A stretch of DNA of 14,701 nucleotides from Vicinamibacteria bacterium (GTDB lineage Bacteria > Acidobacteriota > Vicinamibacteria > Vicinamibacterales > UBA2999): positions 1-14,701 of the forward strand of contig JAICQE010000115.1 in NCBI GenBank assembly GCA_025938035.1, given 5' to 3'. The first letter of the stretch is position 1. Every line of letters begins with the position of its first letter. The position numbers and the translations under genes were made by a program. This document shows, one piece after another, positions 8,504-14,268 of the stretch. The notes below the pieces were generated by a model. The model searched no databases. It had not been told where the DNA came from and saw nothing but the letters and a program-made list of their open reading frames with translations.

Positions 8504-8962
8504 TTAACGCGGCTGCGGTGCAACGTCGAACGACCGCGCCTCCTCGTTGACGGCCACTGTGAACAGACGGTCGAACCCCTCCTCGTACGCCGGTCGCTCG
8601 AGCCGTTTCCGCGCGGCGAAGATCGCGACCGCGGGAACGCGGTTCCGACCTTCGCGCGCCCGGTTGCGCCGAAGCGCGTCGGCCGCTTCCGTCGGGAAGA
8701 AATAGCCTGCAACCTCTGCGCCGTGGCGCCGCGCGATGGCGATGATCGCAGCGCGATCGGCGGCGGTGGGATTCGTGTTGTCGACCGCGACGGAACGGCC
8801 GGCGGCGAGCGCCGCGTCGATCAGCTCGTTCTGGCGGCGCTGCGGCTGCCGGTTGTGGCGCATGGCATCCTTGCTGACGTGCTCGTGTGTGCCGGCAAAC
8901 CGCTCCAGATAGAACGTCGTCTTGCCGGACGCCGGTAAGCCGATCAGGATCACGCATTCCAT
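8504..8962 (-). CDS. P-loop ATPase / predicted polynucleotide-kinase-like kinase
   Basis: Cytosolic protein of 152 residues. Walker A is GLPASGKTT at 8-16, right after an N-terminal beta strand (CVILIG). SKDAMR (about 30-35) and VDNTNPTAADRAAII (about 60-74) match the nucleotide-kinase branch that includes the kinase half of T4 polynucleotide kinase and human PNKP-like proteins, where DNTNP lies in the phosphate-acceptor/lid region. A basic lid segment follows (RRNRAREGRNRVP). No phosphatase domain is fused. The natural substrate cannot be told from sequence. The gene is first in the minus-strand run but has a 54-nt gap with its own candidate promoter after it, so it may not share a role with the envelope genes. 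Its ATG overlaps the ATG of the divergent methyltransferase gene within one CATG. Confidence 0.85.
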   Translation of the reverse strand: MECVILIGLPASGKTTFYLERFAGTHEHVSKDAMRHNRQPQRRQNELIDAALAAGRSVAVDNTNPTAADRAAIIAIARRHGAEVAGYFFPTEAADALRRNRAREGRNRVPAVAIFAARKRLERPAYEEGFDRLFTVAVNEEARSFDVAPQPR

Positions 8963-9722
8963 GTGTATCTCAGCGCAGGACGAACGCTTTACCCGGTGGC
9001 TGGCGTCGCTCGAAACGCGTCATCTTGCCGACTTCCGGGTGGCCGAAGTCACGCGCGCCCTCCGGGCATTGTCGTCCGCATATGTACAACGCCGTCAGAA
9101 ACTTGCTGCCGGCGCGGCCCTCTCCTCTGCCGGCAAGCGGGCGGCATTCGCGCTGTTTTACGGTCCGCTTCACCTGCTGACCGTCGCGCACATCGTCCGC
9201 GCCGTCGGCGGCGGCAGTCCGGCCCCGACCCAGATTGTCGATCTTGGGTGCGGTACCGGAGTCGCGGCGGCCGCCTGGGCGCTCTGTGCGGGTACGGGTC
9301 CTTCGATCCTCGGCATCGATCGTCATCCGTGGGCAGTGGAAGAAAGCCGGCGCACCTATCGGGATCTGAACCTGCGCGGGCATGCGCGTGTCGGCGATCT
9401 GAAACGCCTTCCCGCGCTCGGCTCGTCCGGCGCAGTTATCGCGGCCTATACCCTCAATGAGCTGGACGACCGTCAACGACACGGCGTGGAGATGCATCTG
9501 CTCGAGGCGGCGACTCGCGGGACGCGCCTGCTCATAGTGGAGCCGATTGCACGGGCGGTCACGCCGTGGTGGGACGAGACCGCCGCGCGCATCAAAGGCC
9601 TTGGGGGTCGGGAGGACGACTGGCGCTTTCCTGTTGACCTGCCGCCGCTGTTGCGCCTGCTCGACAAGTCGGCTGGACTCAACCATCAGGAACTGACAGC
9701 GCGAAGCCTCTATGTGGGGTGA
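8961..9722 (+). CDS. Class I SAM-dependent methyltransferase, Rsm22-like motifs
   Basis: Protein of 253 residues with a Rossmann methyltransferase core: motif I VDLGCGTG at 93-100, the acidic end of strand 2 LGIDRHPWAVEE at about 117-128, GDLKRLP after strand 3, and AAYTLNELDD at 161-170. The xxLNEL motif IV resembles the Rsm22 family of ribosome-associated methyltransferases, but the N-terminal helical part (ALSSAYVQRRQKL, KRAAFALFYGPLHLL) is its own; the substrate is unknown. I chose the ATG at 8961, which has AGGA 11 nt upstream, over an in-frame ATG at 8922 that would push 40 nt further into the divergent kinase gene. The gene stands alone and ends in a strong hairpin that includes its stop codon. 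Confidence 0.85.
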   Translation: MCISAQDERFTRWLASLETRHLADFRVAEVTRALRALSSAYVQRRQKLAAGAALSSAGKRAAFALFYGPLHLLTVAHIVRAVGGGSPAPTQIVDLGCGTGVAAAAWALCAGTGPSILGIDRHPWAVEESRRTYRDLNLRGHARVGDLKRLPALGSSGAVIAAYTLNELDDRQRHGVEMHLLEAATRGTRLLIVEPIARAVTPWWDETAARIKGLGGREDDWRFPVDLPPLLRLLDKSAGLNHQELTARSLYVG

Positions 9723-9749
9723 AAGGCCGGCCTGAAGGTCGGCCTTTCA
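9720..9749. terminator. Strong bidirectional terminator hairpin overlapping a stop codon
   Basis: TGAAAGGCCGGCC-TGAA-GGTCGGCCTTTCA: bases 9720-9732 pair with 9737-9749 (13 bp with one G-T pair, 4-nt loop). The A-rich left end and T-rich right end give an imperfect U-tract in both directions. It starts in the TGA stop of the methyltransferase and ends 10 nt before the stop of the convergent DUF4142 gene, so it probably ends both transcripts. Confidence 0.85.
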
Positions 9750-9759
9750 GGAGATCCGT

Positions 9760-10320
9760 CTATTTCATTCGGCCGCTGATCTGTTCAGCCCTTTCGAGAT
9801 GCTTGGTTACGGTCGGCAGGGTCTTGGTGGCCCACTGATTCACGGCGTTGTCCAGCCGTGAGTCGTCCGAGACACGGCCGCTCGTCCCGGTCGTCGTTGG
9901 TGTCCGGTTGGCGCGCGTCTCGACCATGCTCTTCACCTCGCGGTGACCGTCGACCATCGCTTTCATGTACTCACGATCGAACTCGGCACCGCTCAGTTTG
10001 CTGAGACGGTCGTGGAGAGCCTGATGCTTCGCATCGAGCCGTGCCGGCTCTTCCACGCCCTGACCCTTCACGGCCTCCTTCAGCGTGTTCAAGCCATTCG
10101 TGTGCTCTTTCACCATCATCTGCGCGAATGCCTTGACGTCGGCGCTCTGCGCTTTCTGACCCGCCAGCTCACCAAGCTTGACCTCGGCCTTGTTGGCGAG
10201 CATCGCCTGTTTCGCGAAGCTTTCCGCGCTGACGGCGTCGCCGGCCGGCGCCTGCCCGCTTGGCCCCGCTGCCAGCACCGCGACGCACGCGGCGGTCGCA
10301 CCCCATACACACAATCTCAT
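9760..10320 (-). CDS. DUF4142 exported protein
   Basis: Protein of 186 residues with a signal peptide (about 1-23, MRLCVWGATAACVAVLAAG). The rest is helical and fits DUF4142: SFAKQAMLANKAEVKLGELA at 34-53, VKAFAQMMVKEHTNGL at 62-77, a central LDAKHQALHDRLSKLSG, and FDREYMKAMVDGHREVKSM at 114-132. The His residues 73, 100, 103 and 126 lie at the positions typical of this ferritin-like four-helix family, which is common in soil and plant-associated bacteria and has no proven role. A Thr-rich linker leads to a C-terminal helix. The frame stays open upstream to 10551, but a strong GGAGGTGA five bases before the ATG at 10320 and the signal peptide fix the start. It follows the carbonic anhydrase gene by 73 nt. 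Confidence 0.9.
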   Translation of the reverse strand: MRLCVWGATAACVAVLAAGPSGQAPAGDAVSAESFAKQAMLANKAEVKLGELAGQKAQSADVKAFAQMMVKEHTNGLNTLKEAVKGQGVEEPARLDAKHQALHDRLSKLSGAEFDREYMKAMVDGHREVKSMVETRANRTPTTTGTSGRVSDDSRLDNAVNQWATKTLPTVTKHLERAEQISGRMK

Positions 10321-10322
10321 CG

Positions 10323-10330
10323 TCACCTCC
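10323..10330 (-). promoter_or_regulatory. Strong Shine-Dalgarno that fixes the DUF4142 start
   Basis: The minus strand reads GGAGGTGA, an eight-base match to the 16S rRNA tail, followed by CG and ATG. It is the best ribosome binding site in the window and rules out the 77-residue N-terminal extension of the open frame. Confidence 0.85.
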
Positions 10331-10393
10331 CGGAACACATGCGGAGTCCAGGTGCAAGTGAGGTGACGTGACGACGAATCGGGATGGCGGGAA

Positions 10394-11047
10394 TCAGGCG
10401 TGAATGGCAGCGACAGCGCGGGCGTATTCGTCGGCGACACCCGGAATCGTCGAGGCCACGAAGCCGAGATCGCGAAGCAGCCCGTCCCGCAGCGAGTAGA
10501 TCCAGCTGTGGACCGACAGTTCCTGGCCCCGGGTCCACGCATCGCGGACAACCGTGGTCTGGCAGACGTTGCGTGCCTGCTCGATGACGTTGAGCTCGCA
10601 GAGGCGATCCATCGCGCGTTCGTCCGGAGTCTCCCGGCCGATGAGGTCGCCGTGCCGGTCGTGCACGTCCTGGACGTGGCGCAGCCAGTTATCGATCAAT
10701 CCGAGCGAGTCGCGACGGTAGGCGGCCTGAATCCCGCCGCACCCGTAATGGCCGCAGACGATCACGTGACGCACGCGCAGCACGTCGATCGCGAACTGCA
10801 GCACGGACAGGCAGTTCAGATCGGTGTGCACGACGACATTCGCCACGTTGCGGTGGACGAACAGCTCGCCGGGTGCGAGGCCGACGATCTCGTTGGCGGG
10901 CACACGGCTGTCCGAACAGCCGATCCACAGATACCGGGGCGTCTGTTGCTGGGACAGCTTGAGGAAGAACTCGGGCTCGCGCGACGTGATGTCGCGTGCC
11001 CAGGCGCGGTTCTGCGCAAAGAGCTCGTGAAGCGGTTGTGTGCTCAC
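10394..11047 (-). CDS. can: Beta-class carbonic anhydrase
   Basis: Zinc enzyme of 217 residues that interconverts carbon dioxide and bicarbonate in the cytosol. The zinc and catalytic residues are all present: C44, D46 and R48 in WIGCSDSRVPAN, and H100 and C103 in VIVCGHYGCGG. FVHRNVAN at 63-70 and the helix after the metal site are also typical. Length matches the E. coli Can type. There is no signal peptide. The start codon is GTG, which overlaps the TGA of the upstream DinB-family gene (GTGA at 11044-11047), so translation is probably coupled. The 73 nt after its stop contain no clear terminator, so the DUF4142 gene may be read through. Confidence 0.96.
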   Translation of the reverse strand: MSTQPLHELFAQNRAWARDITSREPEFFLKLSQQQTPRYLWIGCSDSRVPANEIVGLAPGELFVHRNVANVVVHTDLNCLSVLQFAIDVLRVRHVIVCGHYGCGGIQAAYRRDSLGLIDNWLRHVQDVHDRHGDLIGRETPDERAMDRLCELNVIEQARNVCQTTVVRDAWTRGQELSVHSWIYSLRDGLLRDLGFVASTIPGVADEYARAVAAIHA

Positions 11048-11502
11048 GGTTTCAACAGGCTGCGGAGTTGTTCGAGATGGTGGCGAAGGTGCCTGACGTA
11101 GTCTTCCATCAGAAAGCCCAGAGTCACTACATTGCCGTCAGGACCCTGGCCGGAGCTGGAAAGCGCTTCCACAGGCGTCGTCGCGATGACGTGGGCCAGG
11201 TGCCGGTTATACGCCGACCAGAGCGCGACGATGTCCCGGAATGGAACCTGCGCGTAGCGCTGCCGCCCGACCCAGTCGTCCTGGTTGTATCCCTGAAAAA
11301 CCACTGGGGACGCGTCCCGCCCGATGACGAAGCGCCGGTGGTTGTTGCAGGCGGAGTCGACGAGGTGGCCGAGAACTTCCCGGGCACACCAGCCGCCCTC
11401 CCGAGGCCGCTCCGATGTCCTCGTTTCGTCCGCACGCTGAAACAATTCGAGGCCGTCTCGTATGGCGGCGTGCAGATCGGCGGCGATGGCTGCGGGCGTC
11501 AT
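11044..11502 (-). CDS. DinB-family protein
   Basis: Four-helix-bundle protein of 152 residues of the DinB/YfiT-like family, probably metal-binding. The His triad is in place: H46 in REVLGHLVDSA, H138 and H142 in YVRHLRHHLEQL. GGWCAREVLGHLVD is the usual helix-2 signature. Members include thiol-dependent transferases (mycothiol or bacillithiol S-transferases), but most are uncharacterised and the thiol or substrate cannot be assigned here. ATG at 11500-11502 has no visible ribosome binding site. Its last bases overlap the carbonic anhydrase start by 4 nt. The upstream 141 nt separate it from the divergent cytochrome gene. Confidence 0.85.
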   Translation of the reverse strand: MTPAAIAADLHAAIRDGLELFQRADETRTSERPREGGWCAREVLGHLVDSACNNHRRFVIGRDASPVVFQGYNQDDWVGRQRYAQVPFRDIVALWSAYNRHLAHVIATTPVEALSSSGQGPDGNVVTLGFLMEDYVRHLRHHLEQLRSLLKP

Positions 11503-11553
11503 GGCGGTAGAAACAGGCCGGAAACTTGCGTTCGAGCCGTCACATGATACAAA

Positions 11554-11584
11554 TTGCCGGTATTCGGTAGTTCTTTTGTAGTAT
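11554..11584 (+). promoter_or_regulatory. Possible promoter of the cytochrome gene
   Basis: TTGCCG (11554-11559) and TAGTAT (11579-11584) are a possible -35/-10 pair with a long 19-nt spacer, in the AT-richest part of the divergent gap 11503-11643. On the minus strand TATCAT (11544-11549) could be a -10 for the DinB gene; its -35 is poor. Nothing else is recognised in this gap. Confidence 0.3.
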
Positions 11585-11643
11585 CTGATCGTTTCGGGTC
11601 TGCCCGCGGGGGGCCTCAGGTTGCGCTTCGGAAAGGAGCCACG

Positions 11644-12099
11644 ATGCGGATTGTGTCCAGTTCAATAGTTTTGGCGGCGTTTGTTCTCGCCAGTGCCAGC
11701 ACCGTCGTCATCGCGCAGGGCGGCAAGCCGGTGACGGTCGAGCAGCACGCCGCCACGATGAAGATCGTTCAACAGAACATGGGGGCGGCGAACAAGGCGC
11801 TGAAGGGCGGCGATGCAGCAGCCGCGGCGCCGGCCGCCGAGGCGCTTGTCGCGGCGTTCACGACGATCGAAATGTTTTATACCCAGCGGAACAAGCCCGA
11901 TGCCATCAAACTGGCGCAGACCGCAAAGACCGGCGCCCAGGACGTTGTCGCGGCGCTCAAGGCCGGCGACACGATGAAGGCGCAGATGTCGCTCGGAAAC
12001 ACCCAGGGCACCTGCAAGCAGTGCCACGGGATGTATCGCGAAGGCGACGCACAGACCGGCTACAAGTTCAACGCCGCGTCCGGCATCACCCCTCCGTAA
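11644..12099 (+). CDS. Exported c-type cytochrome with C-terminal heme site
   Basis: Periplasmic monoheme protein of 151 residues. The signal peptide is MRIVSSSIVLAAFVLASAST..IAQ (1-25). The mature part is helical, and the only heme-binding motif, CKQCH at 124-128, lies near the C-terminus, as in the cytochrome c'/c556 four-helix family. M39 or M46 in the first helix (ATMKIVQQNMGAA) could be the axial ligand, making it more like low-spin c556; this is inference. Electron-transfer partner unknown. The ATG at 11644 is fixed by AAAGGAG five bases upstream and by the signal peptide; the open frame extends 30 codons further up without such support. The phosphoesterase gene begins about 20 nt after the stop. 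Confidence 0.88.
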   Translation: MRIVSSSIVLAAFVLASASTVVIAQGGKPVTVEQHAATMKIVQQNMGAANKALKGGDAAAAAPAAEALVAAFTTIEMFYTQRNKPDAIKLAQTAKTGAQDVVAALKAGDTMKAQMSLGNTQGTCKQCHGMYREGDAQTGYKFNAASGITPP

Positions 12100-12105
12100 G
12101 CGTTC

Positions 12106-12121
12106 ACCCGGGTCACCGGTG
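12106..12121. repeat. Two abutting 8-bp palindromes
   Basis: ACCCGGGT (12106-12113) is followed directly by CACCGGTG (12114-12121) in the 19-nt gap between the cytochrome stop and the phosphoesterase start, and the second covers the GTG start codon. They could be a small regulatory or RNA element; chance in GC-rich DNA is also possible. Confidence 0.4.
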
Positions 12122-13570
12122 GCGGATGTGCGTCCGCTACCGGTGCTCCATTCTTGCCGTCCGGACGAGTGGGCCGTGCCGGAGTTTCACGCCGAACCGT
12201 ATCTCCACCTTGCCAGCCTCTCCGACACCTCCGCGCTGATCGCCTGGGGCGCGTTCTATTTCAAGACGCGTTCGAACGGCGAGTGGAAGCTCGTCGACGA
12301 TCACGATCTCCGCTACGTTCATCCGCCACGGCGCGACAGCATCGGCGCGCGCTCGGCGCCGTACGGCCCGGCCCAGGTCAATGTCTACGCGCTCGACGGA
12401 ACGCTTGCCGCAACCGCGAGCACCGACACCACGAACTTCTGCTGGATCACCGGTCTTCAACCTGACACCCGTTACCGATACGAAGTCATCGTCAAAGGCG
12501 AGCGCTGGGGACACGAGGAACGGTGGGACTGGTCGCACACCGACGTCGAAGGCCTGGTGCAGCGCGGCGGACGTTACGTCAACGAATTCCGCACCTTTCC
12601 CGATTCGAAACAGCCGCTCGACGCGCCAGTGACGTTCATCGTGCTCGGCGACTACGGCACCGGCATCCGGCGATCGACGCCGAAGCGGCGTCAGCGCGAA
12701 ATCGCGCTTGCCATGCAGGCCGTGTTCGACCGGCACGACGTTCGCTTCGTCATCACCGCGGGCGACAACATCTACGCCGGGACGCGCATCCTCGGGCTGC
12801 CGCTCGGGACGAGCACGGGCGACGAGGACGACGACTGGTTCTTCACGTTCTTCCAGCCCTACCGCTACCTCGTGAACCGGGTTCCCGTCTATCCCTGCAT
12901 CGGCAACCACGATACGGCGGAAACAGAAGATCGCGATGACCGCGAGCAGGTGCTCGACAACCTCTACCTGCGCGAGCGGTTCGCGGCTGATGCACAGTCG
13001 GGCCGGGCCTCGCTCGATCCGGGACTCTTCTACCGGTTCCACTATGGGCGCGACCTCGAGTTCCTGTGCCTGGACACGTCCAAGGAGCACTTCTTCCGCG
13101 GCAAGCGTCTCTTCGAATATCCGAAACATCGCGAGTGGCTCGAACGGGCGATGGCATCCGACGAAAGAACGCGTTGGCGCATCGCGTTCTGCCATCACCC
13201 GCCTTATTGCGCCGGGCCGAAACACGGAAATACCGACCGCATGGATCAGTTGATTCCCCTGTTTGCCAGCGGCGGTGTGCGGGCGGTCTTCAGCGGGCAC
13301 GAGCACAATTTCCAGCACTCCTCTCACGGCGGCATCGACTACTTCGTGACGGGCGCCGGAAGCAAAGTCCGCAAAGGCTCACCAGACAAGTTCGAGGAAG
13401 CGCATACGCGAAGCTGGTCGGACCATGCGCATTTCCTTCTCGTCACCGTCGACTACTCCATGCTGCGTGTCGATCCGATCGGCGAGCTCATCGACGGCAA
13501 CATCCAGCCGCTGCCACGATTCGATCGCCATGGCTTGCCGGTCACGGATGGAATCGTCGTCGAACGATGA
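12119..13570 (+). CDS. Purple-acid-phosphatase-like metallophosphoesterase
   Basis: Binuclear-metal phosphoesterase of 483 residues. An N-terminal fibronectin-III-like region (about 25-160; ALIAWGAFYF, TTNFCWITGLQPDTRYRYEV) precedes the catalytic domain. Its five motifs are those of purple acid phosphatases: D178 in GDYGTG, GDNIY at 215-219 with the metal-binding Tyr219, GNHD at 262-265, FCHH at 357-360, and GHEH at 393-396. LDTSKE and YFVTGAGSKVR are also family-like. Known members hydrolyse phosphomonoesters at acidic pH and are usually exported, but no signal peptide is seen here. The start is uncertain: GTG at 12119 and GTG at 12128 both lack a good ribosome binding site, and there is no ATG in the first 100 codons. 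It lies 19 nt after the cytochrome gene and 57 nt before the next gene. Confidence 0.87.
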   Translation: MADVRPLPVLHSCRPDEWAVPEFHAEPYLHLASLSDTSALIAWGAFYFKTRSNGEWKLVDDHDLRYVHPPRRDSIGARSAPYGPAQVNVYALDGTLAATASTDTTNFCWITGLQPDTRYRYEVIVKGERWGHEERWDWSHTDVEGLVQRGGRYVNEFRTFPDSKQPLDAPVTFIVLGDYGTGIRRSTPKRRQREIALAMQAVFDRHDVRFVITAGDNIYAGTRILGLPLGTSTGDEDDDWFFTFFQPYRYLVNRVPVYPCIGNHDTAETEDRDDREQVLDNLYLRERFAADAQSGRASLDPGLFYRFHYGRDLEFLCLDTSKEHFFRGKRLFEYPKHREWLERAMASDERTRWRIAFCHHPPYCAGPKHGNTDRMDQLIPLFASGGVRAVFSGHEHNFQHSSHGGIDYFVTGAGSKVRKGSPDKFEEAHTRSWSDHAHFLLVTVDYSMLRVDPIGELIDGNIQPLPRFDRHGLPVTDGIVVER

Positions 13571-13627
13571 GTGCTATCCGCTTCGGCACCCTCGTTGCAA
13601 CGTCCCGGGCGGGGGAGTACGTGCGAT

Positions 13628-14191
13628 ATGGCAGAAGTTCTGGTGTCATTCGACCAACCGGTTCGTGACGAGCTTGGCGAGTACCACGCGCGCGCCATCG
13701 GGAGGCCGGCGGACGATGGCATGTGGGAAGGGTGGATCGAGTTCACGCCGATCGACGGCAGCACCGAAGTGCTCGTTACAGGCACTGAATCGCGCCAGCC
13801 GGAACGCGAACACCTTGTGTATTGGGCGACCGGACTGACGCCGATCTTCCTCGAAGGCGCCCTCGAGCGGGCTCGCCGTCCGGTGACGGTTCGCGTGCGG
13901 CCGGTGGAGATTCCGAACTCGACGGAGCCAAAGCCCCGCGACCCGGTGCTCCCGCGCGTCATGCCGCCGGGACCGGAGCCTGTATTGGATCCGTTCGAGG
14001 TGGGTGGAAAAAACCTCGATATCCTGCGCCAGGAGCTCGGCGCGCTGAACCGCCCACGCCTCCTGAACATCATCGCCGCCTACGATCTGAACCCCGCCGG
14101 GGAGGACGTGTCCTGGATGTCGGATCGGCAGCTCATCCAGTTCATCGTCACCGCCGTCGAGGCACAAATCACGCTTCGCAGCCGCATCTGA
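13628..14191 (+). CDS. Conserved-looking protein of unknown function
   Basis: Protein of 187 residues that I do not recognise. No signal peptide and no membrane segment. The N-terminal half (about 2-85) is mixed alpha/beta: VLVSFDQPVRDELGEYHARA, DGMWEGWIEFTPIDG, EVLVTGTESRQPEREHLVYW, ending GLTPIFLEGALERA. A Pro-rich linker (about 92-120) leads to a helical C-terminal half with LDILRQELGALNRPRLLNII and DLNPAGEDVSWMSDRQLIQFIV, which looks like a small helical domain. ATG at 13628 is chosen because GGGGGAG lies 10 nt upstream; the frame is open 19 codons further up to the end of the phosphoesterase gene. Codon use is like the neighbours. Possibly co-transcribed with the cytochrome and phosphoesterase genes. 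Confidence 0.75.
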   Translation: MAEVLVSFDQPVRDELGEYHARAIGRPADDGMWEGWIEFTPIDGSTEVLVTGTESRQPEREHLVYWATGLTPIFLEGALERARRPVTVRVRPVEIPNSTEPKPRDPVLPRVMPPGPEPVLDPFEVGGKNLDILRQELGALNRPRLLNIIAAYDLNPAGEDVSWMSDRQLIQFIVTAVEAQITLRSRI

Positions 14192-14202
14192 AGCGCGGCG
14201 GG

Positions 14203-14208
14203 TATAAT
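14203..14208 (+). promoter_or_regulatory. Probable -10 box of the LigM-like gene
   Basis: A perfect TATAAT lies 12 nt after the stop of the unknown 187-residue protein. A start site near 14215 would place the 5' end of the mRNA at the first base pairs of the leader hairpin. No good -35 box is found at 17 nt; TTCGCA is at 22 nt. Confidence 0.6.
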
Positions 14209-14213
14209 TCGCG

Positions 14214-14259
14214 CCTCTGCCATGGGTCCGCCTGAAGCGGACGCTACCGATGGCAGAGG
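14214..14259 (+). promoter_or_regulatory. Structured leader hairpin that covers the ribosome binding site
   Basis: CCTCTGCCAT (14214-14223) pairs perfectly with ATGGCAGAGG (14250-14259). Inside, GTCCGC (14226-14231) pairs with GCGGAC (14237-14242) around a CTGAA loop, and GG (14224-14225) can pair with CC (14247-14248), leaving GCTA as a bulge. The 3' arm contains AGAGG, nine bases before the ATG at 14269, so the fold hides the ribosome binding site. It matches no riboswitch class I can recall. Seen: the pairing. Inferred: translational control. Confidence 0.65.
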
Positions 14260-14268
14260 TCCGCCACT

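Noticed and set aside
10360..10378. GTGA-type short direct repeats between carbonic anhydrase and DUF4142 genes
   Set aside because: Very short and imperfect; no spacing that would set them apart from chance.
10321..10551. 77-residue N-terminal extension of the DUF4142 protein
   Set aside because: Overlaps the carbonic anhydrase gene, is low-complexity, and the signal peptide plus GGAGGTGA place the start at 10320.
12137..13327. 396-codon minus-strand open frame
   Set aside because: Antisense to the phosphoesterase gene, which has all five metal motifs.
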